A stretch of DNA of 64,000 nucleotides, from NCBI RefSeq assembly GCF_019880225.1, contig NZ_CP082284.1, forward strand, positions 62,001 to 126,000, written 5' to 3'. Both the position numbers and the translations under genes were made by a program. The DNA is from Halobaculum rubrum. GTDB taxonomy: Archaea > Halobacteriota > Halobacteria > Halobacteriales > Haloferacaceae. Below are positions 44,225 to 53,540 of this stretch, in pieces. Position 1 is the stretch's first letter. Each line of letters starts with the position of its first letter. The notes under the pieces are model-generated. The model saw only the letters and a program-made list of their open reading frames with translations, ran no database searches and was not told the origin of the DNA.

Positions 44225-46162
44225 ATGAGCGCCGAGGAGGAGAGCGCCTTCGACGTCTACCGCGACCGCGTCGACCGGCCGCTGTATCGCCTGTTCACCG
44301 AGTACGGCCTCGACAAGTGGCCGTGGCTCCTCGTCGGCATGACCGCGAACGTGATCGCTCGCGGCGCGAGCCTGCTCCCGCCGCTGGTGCTGGGCGTCGC
44401 CATCGACGCGGCGTTCACCGGCGATCAGCCGTACACACTGCCGCTGGTGCCCGGGGGGTGGCTCCCGACGACCGCGCCCGACGAGGCGCAGTTCTGGTTC
44501 TCCGTGTGGCTGATCGTCGGCTCCTTCGCCGTGACGGCCGCGCTGACCTGGGTGTACGGCGTCGCCGCGAACAACTTCGCCCACCGCGTCATGCACGACG
44601 TGCGGACGGACTCCTACGCGAAGATGCAGGACCTCGACATGACGTTCTTCGACGACAAGCAGACGGGGGAGGTCATGTCCGTTCTCAACAACGACGCGAC
44701 GAACCTCGAGCGCTTCCTCGACGACGCGCTTCAAAACTCCGTGCGCCTCGGCGTGATGCTGCTCGGCATCGGGATCGTCCTGTTCGAGCGCAACGCGCAG
44801 CTCGCGCTCGTGACGCTCGTCGTCGTTCCGGGGATGGTGCTGTTCACCTACTGGTTCATGAAGGCGGTCGAGCCCCGATACGCCGCCCAGCGCGAGGCAG
44901 TCGCCGACCTCAACACCCGACTCGAGAACGCCCTCGGGGGGATCCAACTGGTGAAGACGACCGGGACCGAGGAGTACGAGACGAGCCGCGTCGAGGACAC
45001 CTCCTACAACTACTTCCGCAAGACGCTCTCGATGCTCCGCCTGAACTACGTGTACCGCCCCGGGATGGAGCTGTTCGCGGGGATCGCGTTCGCGACGACG
45101 TTCGTCGTCGGCGGCCTGTGGATCGTCTCCGGCACGGCACCGGGCCCGCTGACCGGCGAGCTTCGGGCGGGGACGTTCGTCACCTTCCTGTTCCTCACCC
45201 AGCGGTTCGTCACGCCGCTGGCGGAGGTGTCGAACATCGTCTCGCAGTACGAGAACGCCAAGGCCTCCTGCGAGCGCGTGTTCGGGCTCCAGGACATCCC
45301 CGCGTCGGTCACGGAGTCGCCAGACGCGGTCGCCCTCGACGACGTCGAGGGAGCGATCGAGTACGACCACGTCGACTTCGGCTACGAGGGCGAGGACCAG
45401 CTCGTCCTTCGCGACGTGGATTTCGGGGTCGAGTCGGGCGAGACGGTCGCGCTCGTCGGCCCCACCGGCGCCGGCAAGTCCACCCTGCTGAAGCTGCTCA
45501 TGCGCCTGTACGACGTGGACGACGGCGCGGTTCGCGTCGACGGCCACGACGTGCGCGAGGTGACGCTGCGGAGCCTCCGCGAGTCGGTCGGCTACGTCAG
45601 CCAGGACACCTACCTCTTCGACGGGACCGTCGCCGAGAACATTCGATACGGGCGCTTCGATGCGGGCGAGGAGGCGGTTCGCGAGGCCGCGAAGGCGGCG
45701 GAGGCCCACGAGTTCATCGCGAACCTCCCGAAGGGGTACGACACCCGGATCGGCGAGCGCGGCGTGAAGCTGTCGGGCGGCCAGCGGCAACGCCTGTCGA
45801 TCGCCCGCGTCGTGCTGCAGGACCCGGACGTGCTCGTCCTCGACGAGGCGACCTCCGCGGTCGACACCGAGACCGAACTGCTGATCCAGCGGAGCCTCGA
45901 CCGCCTCGCCGAGGACCGGACGACGTTCGTCATCGCCCACCGGCTCTCGACGGTGAAGGACGCCGACGAGGTGCTCGTGTTGGAGGGCGGCGAGGTCGTC
46001 GAGCGCGGGGGCCACGAGGAGTTGCTCTCGAGGGACGGGCTGTACGCGAAGCTGTGGGGCGTGCAGGCCGGCGAGATCGAGTCGCTGCCGGAGGAGTTCG
46101 TCGAGCGAGCGAGGGAGCGGCAGGCCGAGACGCTTGCGGGGTCCGGTCCCGCGACGGACTGA
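44225..46162 (+). CDS. ABC transporter, fused permease and ATP-binding protein
   Basis: 645 residues. Exporter-type half transporter: six membrane helices (about 30-320) then the nucleotide-binding domain with Walker A GPTGAGKST (near 411), Q-loop YVSQDTY, signature LSGGQRQRLSIAR and Walker B VLVLDEATS, ending with the H-loop IAHRLS. It should work as a homodimer exporting lipids, peptides or drugs. A cctaag element about 28 nt before the ATG is the probable promoter. Single gene; G/C-rich inverted sequence (gaggcc...gaggcctcgg) follows the stop. Confidence 0.94.
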   Translation: MSAEEESAFDVYRDRVDRPLYRLFTEYGLDKWPWLLVGMTANVIARGASLLPPLVLGVAIDAAFTGDQPYTLPLVPGGWLPTTAPDEAQFWFSVWLIVGSFAVTAALTWVYGVAANNFAHRVMHDVRTDSYAKMQDLDMTFFDDKQTGEVMSVLNNDATNLERFLDDALQNSVRLGVMLLGIGIVLFERNAQLALVTLVVVPGMVLFTYWFMKAVEPRYAAQREAVADLNTRLENALGGIQLVKTTGTEEYETSRVEDTSYNYFRKTLSMLRLNYVYRPGMELFAGIAFATTFVVGGLWIVSGTAPGPLTGELRAGTFVTFLFLTQRFVTPLAEVSNIVSQYENAKASCERVFGLQDIPASVTESPDAVALDDVEGAIEYDHVDFGYEGEDQLVLRDVDFGVESGETVALVGPTGAGKSTLLKLLMRLYDVDDGAVRVDGHDVREVTLRSLRESVGYVSQDTYLFDGTVAENIRYGRFDAGEEAVREAAKAAEAHEFIANLPKGYDTRIGERGVKLSGGQRQRLSIARVVLQDPDVLVLDEATSAVDTETELLIQRSLDRLAEDRTTFVIAHRLSTVKDADEVLVLEGGEVVERGGHEELLSRDGLYAKLWGVQAGEIESLPEEFVERARERQAETLAGSGPATD

Positions 46163-46242
46163 GCGAGGCCGAGTGAGTGGAACGAACGAGGCCTCGGAAA
46201 GACGGCGGCGATGGCCGGCCGTGACAGCGTCGCCGACGACGA

Positions 46243-46530
46243 TCAGAGGTCCTCGACGAGCTCGCCCATGCGCTCGATCGGGATCGCGCGCATCGTCTCG
46301 GTGTCCAGCCCGTGCCCCTCGATGGCGATCGCGACCTGGAGGGCCGCCTCCTCGTCCTCGACCTCGAAGGTGAGCAGGAAGTCGTACCCGCCGACGAGCG
46401 CGTGACTCTCCCGGAGTTCGGCCCCGAGGCGTTCGATGTCCTCCCGGACGCCGCCCCGGATCGACACCAGTTCCTGCGGGTTCTGGAACTGCGCCTCGTT
46501 CGCGTCCGCGAGTACGGTGTATGTCAACAT
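46243..46530 (-). CDS. GYD-domain small protein
   Basis: 95 residues from the ATG at 46530. The sequence VGGYDFLLTFEVEDEEAALQ contains the GYD signature; these are small dimeric ferredoxin-like alpha/beta proteins of unknown role, related in fold to AsnC ligand domains. It is divergent from the FAD-protein gene with 115 nt between starts. The length is normal for the family. Confidence 0.88.
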   Translation of the reverse strand: MLTYTVLADANEAQFQNPQELVSIRGGVREDIERLGAELRESHALVGGYDFLLTFEVEDEEAALQVAIAIEGHGLDTETMRAIPIERMGELVEDL

Positions 46531-46645
46531 ACCACACGATAGTGGGTTCGCGACGAACGGTCTTCCCACGCTCCCACCGGCGATGGAATCCGCCACGACG
46601 GAACGGACCGTGGTACTGAAGCCGGCGTGAACTGACCGGTCGGCC

Positions 46646-47503
46646 ATGACCGATACGACCCTCGACACGGATGCTGACTACGACGCGCTCGTCGTGGGCG
46701 GCGGCGTCGCCGGCCTCACCGCGGCGACGTTTCTCGCGCGCGCCGACCTCGCGACGCTCGTCGTCGACGGCGACGAGTCGATCCTCCGCCGCAACGCCCA
46801 TCTGGAGAACGTCCCCGGCTTCCCCGCCGGCGTCAACGCCCGCCTGTTCGCGGACATGCTCCGCGATCAGGCCGAGCGCAACGGCGCCGAGATCAGGACC
46901 GGGTTCGTCGAGGGCGTCACCGGCGAGACCGGCGGGTTCACCGCCGCCGTCGACGACGGCACCGCGGTCACGGCCGCGCGGGTCGTCGCGGCGTCGTGGT
47001 CGGATCTCGACTACCTCGACGGCCTCGGCGTCGAGGCTCGCGACGCCGGGAGCAAGCGCTACGCCGAGGAGCACGCCCTCAGTCGCACCTCCGTCGACGG
47101 CGTGTACGCCGCCGGCCGGATCGCCGAGCGCTATCACCAGGCGGTCGTCGCCGCGGGCCACGGCGCCGAGGCGGCGATCACCCTGCTGCACGACGCCGAG
47201 GTACCCTTCTATCACGACTGGGTCGTCCCCGAGGGGTACTTCACCGACCGCGGGCGGGAGGTGCCGCCCGGCTGTGAGGAGATCACCGCCGCCGAGCAGG
47301 AACGCCGCGCCGCCGAGTCCCGGGAGACGATGCGGGCGTACTTCGCCGAGGAACACCCCGATCGGCAGCGGACCCATCCGAGCCTCGTCGACGACGACCT
47401 CGGCCGGGTCGACCCAGAGTGGTACGATGTCGGCGGCGGCGACGACGGCGACCTCGGCGACGACGGGACGGCCGACGGCGAGGCCACCGAGGACGACGAC
47501 TGA
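46646..47503 (+). CDS. FAD-binding protein, thioredoxin-reductase-like but without NAD(P)H domain
   Basis: 285 residues. The FAD motif VVGGGVAGLTAA (about 17-28) and the closing motif SVDGVYAAGRI are present, and the first half resembles thioredoxin reductase. The central NAD(P)H domain and the CxxC are missing: sequence passes straight from TAARVVAAS to the closing motif. The C-terminal part (about 180-285) is charged, with a His/Tyr-containing segment (VPFYHDWVVPEGYFTD), and ends in an acidic tail. It may bind FAD and take electrons from another protein. Single gene followed by coaBC. Confidence 0.85.
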   Translation: MTDTTLDTDADYDALVVGGGVAGLTAATFLARADLATLVVDGDESILRRNAHLENVPGFPAGVNARLFADMLRDQAERNGAEIRTGFVEGVTGETGGFTAAVDDGTAVTAARVVAASWSDLDYLDGLGVEARDAGSKRYAEEHALSRTSVDGVYAAGRIAERYHQAVVAAGHGAEAAITLLHDAEVPFYHDWVVPEGYFTDRGREVPPGCEEITAAEQERRAAESRETMRAYFAEEHPDRQRTHPSLVDDDLGRVDPEWYDVGGGDDGDLGDDGTADGEATEDDD

Positions 47504-47564
47504 CGCGGCGGCCGCTCGGGCGACACCGCGAGGATTTACCACCCTACCCGCCGAGCCACCGCCA

Positions 47565-48764
47565 ATGAGCGATCTCCTCGCCGACACCAACGTCGCGCTC
47601 GGCGTCTCCGGCTCCATCGCGGCCGTGAAGGTGGTCGAACTCGCCCACGAGCTCCGACGCCACGGCGCCTCGGTCCGCGCGGTGATGACGGACGCGGCGA
47701 CCGGGATAATACACCCGTGGGCCGTCGAGTTCGCGACCGAGCGCGACGTCGTCACCGAGATCACCGGCTCCGTCGAACACGTCGAGCTGTGCGGTCGCGA
47801 CGGCTGGGCGGACGTGCTCCTCCTCGCGCCGGCGACCGCCAACACCGTCGGCAAGATCGCCGGCGCCGTCGACGACACGCCGGTCACGACCTGCGCGACG
47901 ACCGCGTTGGGGGCCGACGTGCCGGTCGTGTGCGCGCCGGCGATGCACGAGCCGATGTACGACCACCCCGGGGTGTTGGACGCGATCGATCGCGTGGAGT
48001 CGTGGGGCGTCGAGTTCGTCGACCCGCGGATCGAGGAGGGAAAAGCGAAGATCGCGACCGAGGACGCGATCGTCACGGCGACGGCGCGCGCCGCCGGGGA
48101 TCGACCACTGGCCGGGAGCCACGTCGTCGTCACCGCCGGGGCGACGAGCGAGGCCGTCGACGACGTGCGCGTGCTCACGAACCGCTCGTCCGGGCGCACC
48201 GGCCGGGCGGTCGCACGGGCGCTCGCCGTCCGCGGCGCCGACGTGACGCTCCTCCACGACGCGGACGCGGCGAGGGGGCCGGGCGACGACGGGGACGTGT
48301 CGTACGCCGACGTGATAGACGTGGAGTCGGCCGCGGAGATGACCGACGCCGCGCTCGCGGCCTGTGTCGACGCCGACGCGCTGATATCGGCGGCGGCCAT
48401 CGCAGACTACTCCGTGGCACAACAGGAGGGGAAGATACGGTCCGGCGAGGCATCGCTGACGCTGGAGCTGTCGCCCACACCGAAACTGCTCGACACCGTT
48501 CGCGAGGAGTACCCCGATCTGTGCCTCGTGGGATTCAAGGCGGAGCCCGGGGGCGACGACGAGACGCTCGCCGCGAAGGCGCGCGAGACGCTGGATCGGG
48601 TCGATCTCGCGTTCGTCGTCGCCAACGACGCCGCCGTGATGGGTGCCGCCGACACCCGCGCGCTCGTCGTCCGACGGGACGGGTTCGACGCCTACCGCGG
48701 GTCGAAGCTCGGGCTCGGGCTCCGTGTCGCCGACGAACTCGCGACCGTGATACGGGACGGGTAG
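47565..48764 (+). CDS. coaBC: Bifunctional phosphopantothenoylcysteine decarboxylase/phosphopantothenate-cysteine ligase
   Basis: 399 residues from the ATG at 47565. It performs two steps of coenzyme A synthesis: coupling phosphopantothenate to cysteine (CoaB) and decarboxylating the product (CoaC, flavin-dependent). The CoaC half (1-185) has LGVSGSIAAVK and the substrate clamp PAMHEPMYDHP; the CoaB half (about 190-399) has VVTAGATSEAVDDVR, NRSSGRTG and the closing VVANDAA. Single gene with a gatttacc element about 28 nt upstream. Confidence 0.95.
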   Translation: MSDLLADTNVALGVSGSIAAVKVVELAHELRRHGASVRAVMTDAATGIIHPWAVEFATERDVVTEITGSVEHVELCGRDGWADVLLLAPATANTVGKIAGAVDDTPVTTCATTALGADVPVVCAPAMHEPMYDHPGVLDAIDRVESWGVEFVDPRIEEGKAKIATEDAIVTATARAAGDRPLAGSHVVVTAGATSEAVDDVRVLTNRSSGRTGRAVARALAVRGADVTLLHDADAARGPGDDGDVSYADVIDVESAAEMTDAALAACVDADALISAAAIADYSVAQQEGKIRSGEASLTLELSPTPKLLDTVREEYPDLCLVGFKAEPGGDDETLAAKARETLDRVDLAFVVANDAAVMGAADTRALVVRRDGFDAYRGSKLGLGLRVADELATVIRDG

Positions 48765-48917
48765 ATCGGAACTCGTCGCCGCGCTTTCGCGTCCGCGGGA
48801 TCACAACGGTTTTGATCCGCTCTTTCCAACGACGGCACAAGAGCCCGTGATACCAACCAGCTACCGCCGACACACTCGCCCCGATCGGTATGGCGGCCGC
48901 AGGCCGGGGGGGACGCC

Positions 48918-49949
48918 GTGACCGACGGGGACGCCGCACCCGCCGGCGACGTCGTTGTTCCCGTCAAGGAGTCGAACACGCTCCGGAACACGGTCGGGTA
49001 CGTCGTCCGACAGGTCGTCGAGTCCGGCGAGCCGTCGACGCTGCACTTCGTGTACCCGCTGTCGAGCCGCGGGACGGTCGGCGACGAGCACGACCGCGCG
49101 ACCGACCTGCTCGAACGGATCGAGCTGTGGGTCGAGGAAGACCGAGAGGAGAACGACGAGTCGGTGTCCGTGGAGACGGCGGTCATCGGTGCCGACGAGT
49201 ACCTGTTCAGCCCCGGCGACTACACCGATGCGATCGCCGAGTACGCCGAGCGGCAGGGAGTCGACCGGGTCGTGCTCGACCCCGAATACCGACCGACCGG
49301 CACGACGCCGCTGCTCCCGGCACTGGAGCGGGAGATCCGCGGAACGGGCCTCGATGTCGAGGAGGCGCCCGTCGAGCGGGAAACCCGACGGGGACGGCTC
49401 GCCCGCAGGTCGGGCCTCGGGCAGTTCCTGCTGCTGTTCGGTCTGTCGGCGGGCTTCTATCTGTTTCTCGCCGGCTGGTCGCTCAAGCCGTACACGATCA
49501 TCACCGGTGTGGTGTCCGCCGGGGCGGTCGCCGCCACGCTGTGGCACGTGTCGTTTACCGGCGCGATCAGTCCGCGTCGACTGGCCACCCAGTTCGGACG
49601 ACTGGGCCTGTACGCGGTGTTTCTGTTGTGGGAGATCGCGAAGGCGAACCTCCAGATCGCGTACGTGGTGCTGCACCCGTCCCTGCCGATCGACCCGAAG
49701 ATGGTCGAGTTCGACGCGGACGTGTGGTCGACCGTCCCGGCGGCGACGCTGGCGAACAGCATCACCCTCACCCCGGGGACCCTGACGGTCGACGTCGAGC
49801 GTCGGCACTTCACCATCCATTCGCTGACCGCCGGCGCTCGCGAGGACCTCCTCGACGGCAAACTCGAACGGGCAGTCAGGTTCGTCTTCTACGGCCGATC
49901 TGCGGCCCGCCGTCCGACGCCGAGCGAGCGCGAGGAGGTGGAGGAGTGA
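48918..49949 (+). CDS. mnhE: Mrp-type cation/H+ antiporter subunit E fused to a Usp-like domain
   Basis: 343 residues from GTG, about twice the usual MnhE length. Residues 1 to about 150 form a Usp-like alpha/beta domain (VVVPVKESNTLRNTV, VDRVVLDPEY), cytoplasmic by prediction; residues about 160-343 are the MnhE/MrpE domain with two helices (SGLGQFLLLFGLSAGFYLF and following) and the SITLTPGTLTVDV motif. First gene of a nine-gene operon that should build a multi-subunit Na+/H+ antiporter in the membrane. The Usp part may sense nucleotides; that is inference. Confidence 0.93.
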   Translation: MTDGDAAPAGDVVVPVKESNTLRNTVGYVVRQVVESGEPSTLHFVYPLSSRGTVGDEHDRATDLLERIELWVEEDREENDESVSVETAVIGADEYLFSPGDYTDAIAEYAERQGVDRVVLDPEYRPTGTTPLLPALEREIRGTGLDVEEAPVERETRRGRLARRSGLGQFLLLFGLSAGFYLFLAGWSLKPYTIITGVVSAGAVAATLWHVSFTGAISPRRLATQFGRLGLYAVFLLWEIAKANLQIAYVVLHPSLPIDPKMVEFDADVWSTVPAATLANSITLTPGTLTVDVERRHFTIHSLTAGAREDLLDGKLERAVRFVFYGRSAARRPTPSEREEVEE

Positions 49950-50221
49950 GCCTCGTCGCCGACGCCCTGTTGACGGCGGCCGCGGGGTTCATGCTCATCT
50001 CGGTGGTGGTGCTGTACCGCGCAGTGAAGGGCCCGACGATGCAGGACCGCGTCATCGCGGTGAACGTCGTCGGCTCGAACACGGTGGTGGTCGCGGCGCT
50101 GATCGCGGCCGCGACCGACACGCCGGGCGCGCTCGACATCGCGCTCGTGTACGCGCTGCTCAACTTCCTGATGAGCATCGCGATCTCGAAGTTCACCGTC
50201 GAGCGCGGAGGTGTGCTGTAG
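49946..50221 (+). CDS. mnhF: Mrp antiporter subunit F
   Basis: 91 residues from GTG overlapping the mnhE stop (GTGA). Three hydrophobic helices with the F-subunit motif GPTMQDRVIAVN in the first loop. Small membrane subunit needed for assembly of the antiporter. The stop is followed directly by the mnhG ATG. Confidence 0.93.
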   Translation: MSLVADALLTAAAGFMLISVVVLYRAVKGPTMQDRVIAVNVVGSNTVVVAALIAAATDTPGALDIALVYALLNFLMSIAISKFTVERGGVL

Positions 50222-50641
50222 ATGGTGACCGTCACCGAAGCGGTCGTGATCGCGCTGCTGTTCGGCGGTCTCTTCTTCGCGTTCGTCGCCGCCGTCGGCC
50301 TGCTCCGGCTGCCGGACCTGTACACCCGGGCCCACAGCGCCTCCAAGAGCGACACGCTCGGGGCGGTGCTCACGCTCGGGGCGGCCGCCATCGCGCTCGA
50401 TACGGGCGTCGACACGCTCAAGCTCGTGCTGTTGATCGTCTTCATGTTCATCACGAATCCGACCGCCGCCCACGCGATCGCGCGGGCGGCCGCAGACCAG
50501 GGCATCGAACCGTGGACCGTGGACGACGCCGAATCCGAGGGATCTGCGGGCGGCGACCCCGCCGACGGCGACTCGGTCGACCGTGACCCCGCCGACAACG
50601 ACCCTGACGGCGCCGTCACGGACGGGGGTGACCGCCGGTGA
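50222..50641 (+). CDS. mnhG: Mrp antiporter subunit G
   Basis: 139 residues. Three helices with the G-subunit signature GLLRLPDLYTRAHSASKSDTLG (split across helix 1 and loop). The C-terminal 40 residues are Asp/Gly-rich and probably disordered, an addition not seen in bacterial MnhG. Overlaps the next gene by four bases (GTGA). Confidence 0.93.
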   Translation: MVTVTEAVVIALLFGGLFFAFVAAVGLLRLPDLYTRAHSASKSDTLGAVLTLGAAAIALDTGVDTLKLVLLIVFMFITNPTAAHAIARAAADQGIEPWTVDDAESEGSAGGDPADGDSVDRDPADNDPDGAVTDGGDRR

Positions 50642-51171
50642 CACCCGTCGAGTGGGCGGTCCTCGCGTTCGTTCTCGGGGCGGCGCTGGCGACGGCGCTG
50701 CTTCGCGACGTGCTCGCGTCGATCATCGCCTTCGCGGCGTACAGCCTCGGGATCGCCGTCGTCTGGCTGCTGTTGCGCGCGCCGGACGTGGGGCTGACCG
50801 AGGCGGCCGTCGGCGCCGGCGTGACGACGGTGTTGTTCCTGTTGACGATCGCCAAGACCGTTAGACCAGCCGGAGACGACCTGTTCATCGACGTCGACCT
50901 GACGGCGGTCGGCGTCTCCGGGCTGCTCGTGGCCGCGCTGGCGACGACGCTGTCGGCGTTGCCGCCGGTCGGCTCGTCGTCGACGCCGGTCGCGACTTCG
51001 CGGGTGTCGAACTACTACCTGGAGAACGCCTACACCGAGACCGGCGTCGAGAACGCCGTGACGGCGGTGCTTGCGGCCTACCGCGGGTTCGACACCCTCG
51101 GGGAGGCGGTCGTCGTGTTCGCCGCGCTCATCGGACTGCTGGTCGTGCTCGACCGGGGGGTGTTGGCATGA
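50638..51171 (+). CDS. MrpA C-terminal-like subunit (DUF4040 plus MbhE-like)
   Basis: 177 residues from GTG. The first part (about 5-75) is the DUF4040 helix hairpin (DVLASIIAFAAYSLGIAVVW, GLTEAAVGAG), the second (about 85-177) the MbhE-like part with FDTLGEAVVVFAALIGLL. In classical Mrp systems these sections are the C-terminal end of MrpA; here they are a separate protein. It supplies membrane helices joining small and large subunits. Overlaps both neighbours by four bases. Confidence 0.9.
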   Translation: MTPVEWAVLAFVLGAALATALLRDVLASIIAFAAYSLGIAVVWLLLRAPDVGLTEAAVGAGVTTVLFLLTIAKTVRPAGDDLFIDVDLTAVGVSGLLVAALATTLSALPPVGSSSTPVATSRVSNYYLENAYTETGVENAVTAVLAAYRGFDTLGEAVVVFAALIGLLVVLDRGVLA

Positions 51172-51671
51172 GCTCGTCGTCGACGGCCGACGGCGACGAC
51201 GAGTTCTCCGTCGCGAACGGCCCCGATCGGCCGTACGTCGAGAGCCCGATCATCATGGCCACCGTCCGCATCGTCGCGCCGTTCGTGTTCACGCTCGGCG
51301 CGTTCGTGATGTTCCACGGCGCCGACTCCGCCGGCGGCGGCTTCCAGGGCGGCGTCATCGTCGGGACCGCGATCCTGATGATCGCGATCGCCTTCGGCGT
51401 CGGGCCGACCCGCGACTGGCTCTCCGCGTCGATGCTCACGGTGCTCGTCGTCTTCGGCGTCGCGCTGTTCATGGGGATCGGCCTCGCCGCGGTCGCCTCC
51501 GGCGGCGCGTTCCTCGAGTACACGGCCATTCCGGTGGCACACTCCAGCAAGTACGGTATCGAACTGGTCGAGGTCGGGATCGGGATCATCGTCTCCGTGA
51601 CCGTCGTCGGCCTGTTCTTCGCGCTGGCGGCGGGCCACTCGAACGAGGACGACGAGGAGGTGGCGGAGTGA
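51168..51671 (+). CDS. mnhB: Mrp antiporter subunit B
   Basis: 167 residues. The MnhB signature is clear: SPIIMATVRIVAPFVFTLG, FHGADSAGGGFQGGVIVG (about 48-66), then KYGIELVEVGIGIIVSVTV in the last helices. A polar 20-residue head precedes the first of four helices. Overlaps the previous stop (ATGA) and the next start (GTGA). Confidence 0.93.
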   Translation: MSSSSTADGDDEFSVANGPDRPYVESPIIMATVRIVAPFVFTLGAFVMFHGADSAGGGFQGGVIVGTAILMIAIAFGVGPTRDWLSASMLTVLVVFGVALFMGIGLAAVASGGAFLEYTAIPVAHSSKYGIELVEVGIGIIVSVTVVGLFFALAAGHSNEDDEEVAE

Positions 51672-52024
51672 TCGACGTGCTCGTCGACCGGGCGTACTTC
51701 GTCGTCGCGTTCCTGCTGCTCGGGATCGGCGCCCACATGGTGATCGGGGATCGAAACCTCGTCAAGAAGGTGATCGGGATGAACGTCTTCCAGTCCGGGA
51801 TCTTCCTGTTCCTCATCGCCTCGGCGTACGTGACCGGCGCGTCCGCGCCGCTGCTGTCGGAGCCGGGGCCGTACGTGAGCCCGCTGCCGCACGTACTCAT
51901 CCTGACGGCCATCGTCGTCGGGGTGAGCCTCACCGCGGTGGCGCTTGGACTCATCGTCCGTATCTACGGGGAGTACGGAACGCTCCGCGCGGACGTGGTC
52001 ACGGAGGTGAACGACGGTGAGTGA
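51668..52024 (+). CDS. mnhC: Mrp antiporter subunit C (NuoK-like)
   Basis: 118 residues from GTG. Three helices in the NuoK/MnhC arrangement: IGAHMVIGDRNLVKKVIGMNV in the first loop, PHVLILTAIVVGVSLTAVALGLI in the last helix. Its stop lies eight bases inside mnhD, so translation is coupled. Confidence 0.92.
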   Translation: MIDVLVDRAYFVVAFLLLGIGAHMVIGDRNLVKKVIGMNVFQSGIFLFLIASAYVTGASAPLLSEPGPYVSPLPHVLILTAIVVGVSLTAVALGLIVRIYGEYGTLRADVVTEVNDGE

Positions 52025-53540
52025 CCTCCCGGCGCTGCTGGTCGTGCTCCCGATCCTCGGGGCGCTCGTGTCGCTGCTCGCGGGGGTTCGCTTCGACCGC
52101 TCCGGGTGGTACGTCGCGGCGGCGACGCTGTCGGTGCAGGTCGCCGGCGCGGTCGCGTTCGCCGCCGACGGGCTCTCGGGCGCTCCCGGGAGCTACGCCG
52201 TCGGGGACTTCACGATCCCGTACGGGATCGAACTCCTCGTCGACGGGCTGTCGGCGACGATGGTCGTGCTGGTGGCGGTCGTCGCGCTCGGCGTGCTCGC
52301 GTACGCACGTCGCGCCGGACCGCGCTCGAACCAGTTCTACTCGACGTATCTCCTGCTCGTCACCGGGCTCACCGGGATGTCGATCACCGGTGACGCGTTC
52401 AACATGTACGTGTTCCTCGAGATCACCGGCCTAACCGCCTACGCGCTCGTCGCCAGCGGCGAGGGCGGCCGCTCGGCGGTGGCGGGCCTGAAGTACCTGC
52501 TCGTGGGGACGTTCGGCGCCTCGCTGTACCTGCTGGGCGTCGGCTACGCGTACGTCGCCACGGGGACGCTGAACATGGCCGACCTGTCGACCGAGCTCGC
52601 CGCCGTCGGCTACGCGTCGCCGCTCGTCCGGGCGTCGTTCGCGTTCGTCGTCGTCGGGCTGTTCGTCAAGGTCGCGATGTTCCCGCTGCACACCTGGCAG
52701 CCGGAGGCGTACGCCGGCTCGCCCGACTCGGTGAGCGCGCTCATCGCCTCGCTCGTGTCGACGGTGAGCGCGTACGCGCTCGTCCGGATCGTGCTCACGG
52801 TGTTCACGCCGGAGTTCCTCGACGCGGTCCCGTTCGCGCGCCCGCTGCTGGCGGCGACGGCCGCCGTCAGCATCGTCGTGGGGAGCGGGCTCGCGGTCGC
52901 ACAGACGGAGATCAAGCGGATGCTCGCGTACTCCTCGGTGTCGCAGTTCGGGCTCGTCGTCGCCGCGCTGTCGGTGACGAACGCGACGGCGCTGGTCGGA
53001 CTGACGGTCCACCTCGTTGGCCACGCGGTGATGAAGGGCGGGCTGTTCCTCGCGGCCGGGCTCGTCGCCACCGGCGTCGGCGGTCGCTCCGTCGCCGACT
53101 TCGACGGGCTCGGCTCGCGGATGCCCGCCGCTGCGGCCGCCTTCGGCGTGCTCACGCTCGGAATGGTGGGCGTGCCGCCGGCGATCGGCTTCTTCGGCAA
53201 GTGGTACATCGTCGTCGGCACGCTGGAGGCGGGCGCGTGGGGGCTCGCGGTCGTCATCCTCCTGTCGACGCTGCTGACGCTCGCGTACTTCGCGCGCCTG
53301 CTCGAACGGATGTTCTTCCGCGAGGCGCCCGCCGCGGCCGAGACCGGCTCGGCCGACGCCGCCGTCGCCGACGGCGGCGAGGGACGCGACGCCGGCGGCC
53401 ACTCCTCGGCCGACCGCGGCGTCTCGCTCGGAATGGTTGCCGTCGTCGTCGCGGCAGCCTTGCTCGCCGTCGGCCTCGGGGCGGCCGTCCCGGCGTATGA
53501 GTCCGCGCTCGCCCCGACCGTGGAGGTGCTCCTCTCATGA
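52017..53540 (+). CDS. mnhD: Mrp antiporter large subunit D (first copy)
   Basis: 507 residues from GTG. NuoN/MnhD-type proton/cation channel with about 14 helices; the conserved Glu and Lys are in the FLEITGLTAYAL and LFVKVAMFPLHTW segments, followed by AQTEIKRMLAYSSVSQFG. A charged/Gly-rich loop (about 440-470) precedes the last helix. First of three consecutive large subunits. It overlaps the next gene by four bases (ATGA). Confidence 0.93.
   Translation: MSDLPALLVVLPILGALVSLLAGVRFDRSGWYVAAATLSVQVAGAVAFAADGLSGAPGSYAVGDFTIPYGIELLVDGLSATMVVLVAVVALGVLAYARRAGPRSNQFYSTYLLLVTGLTGMSITGDAFNMYVFLEITGLTAYALVASGEGGRSAVAGLKYLLVGTFGASLYLLGVGYAYVATGTLNMADLSTELAAVGYASPLVRASFAFVVVGLFVKVAMFPLHTWQPEAYAGSPDSVSALIASLVSTVSAYALVRIVLTVFTPEFLDAVPFARPLLAATAAVSIVVGSGLAVAQTEIKRMLAYSSVSQFGLVVAALSVTNATALVGLTVHLVGHAVMKGGLFLAAGLVATGVGGRSVADFDGLGSRMPAAAAAFGVLTLGMVGVPPAIGFFGKWYIVVGTLEAGAWGLAVVILLSTLLTLAYFARLLERMFFREAPAAAETGSADAAVADGGEGRDAGGHSSADRGVSLGMVAVVVAAALLAVGLGAAVPAYESALAPTVEVLLS

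Noticed and set aside
44195-48400. A 1401-codon minus-strand open frame and a 1231-codon plus-strand open frame (42481-46176) in the same area
   Set aside because: Both are shadows of the ABC exporter, flavoprotein, AEC transporter and kinase genes; stop codons are simply rare in these frames at this GC content.
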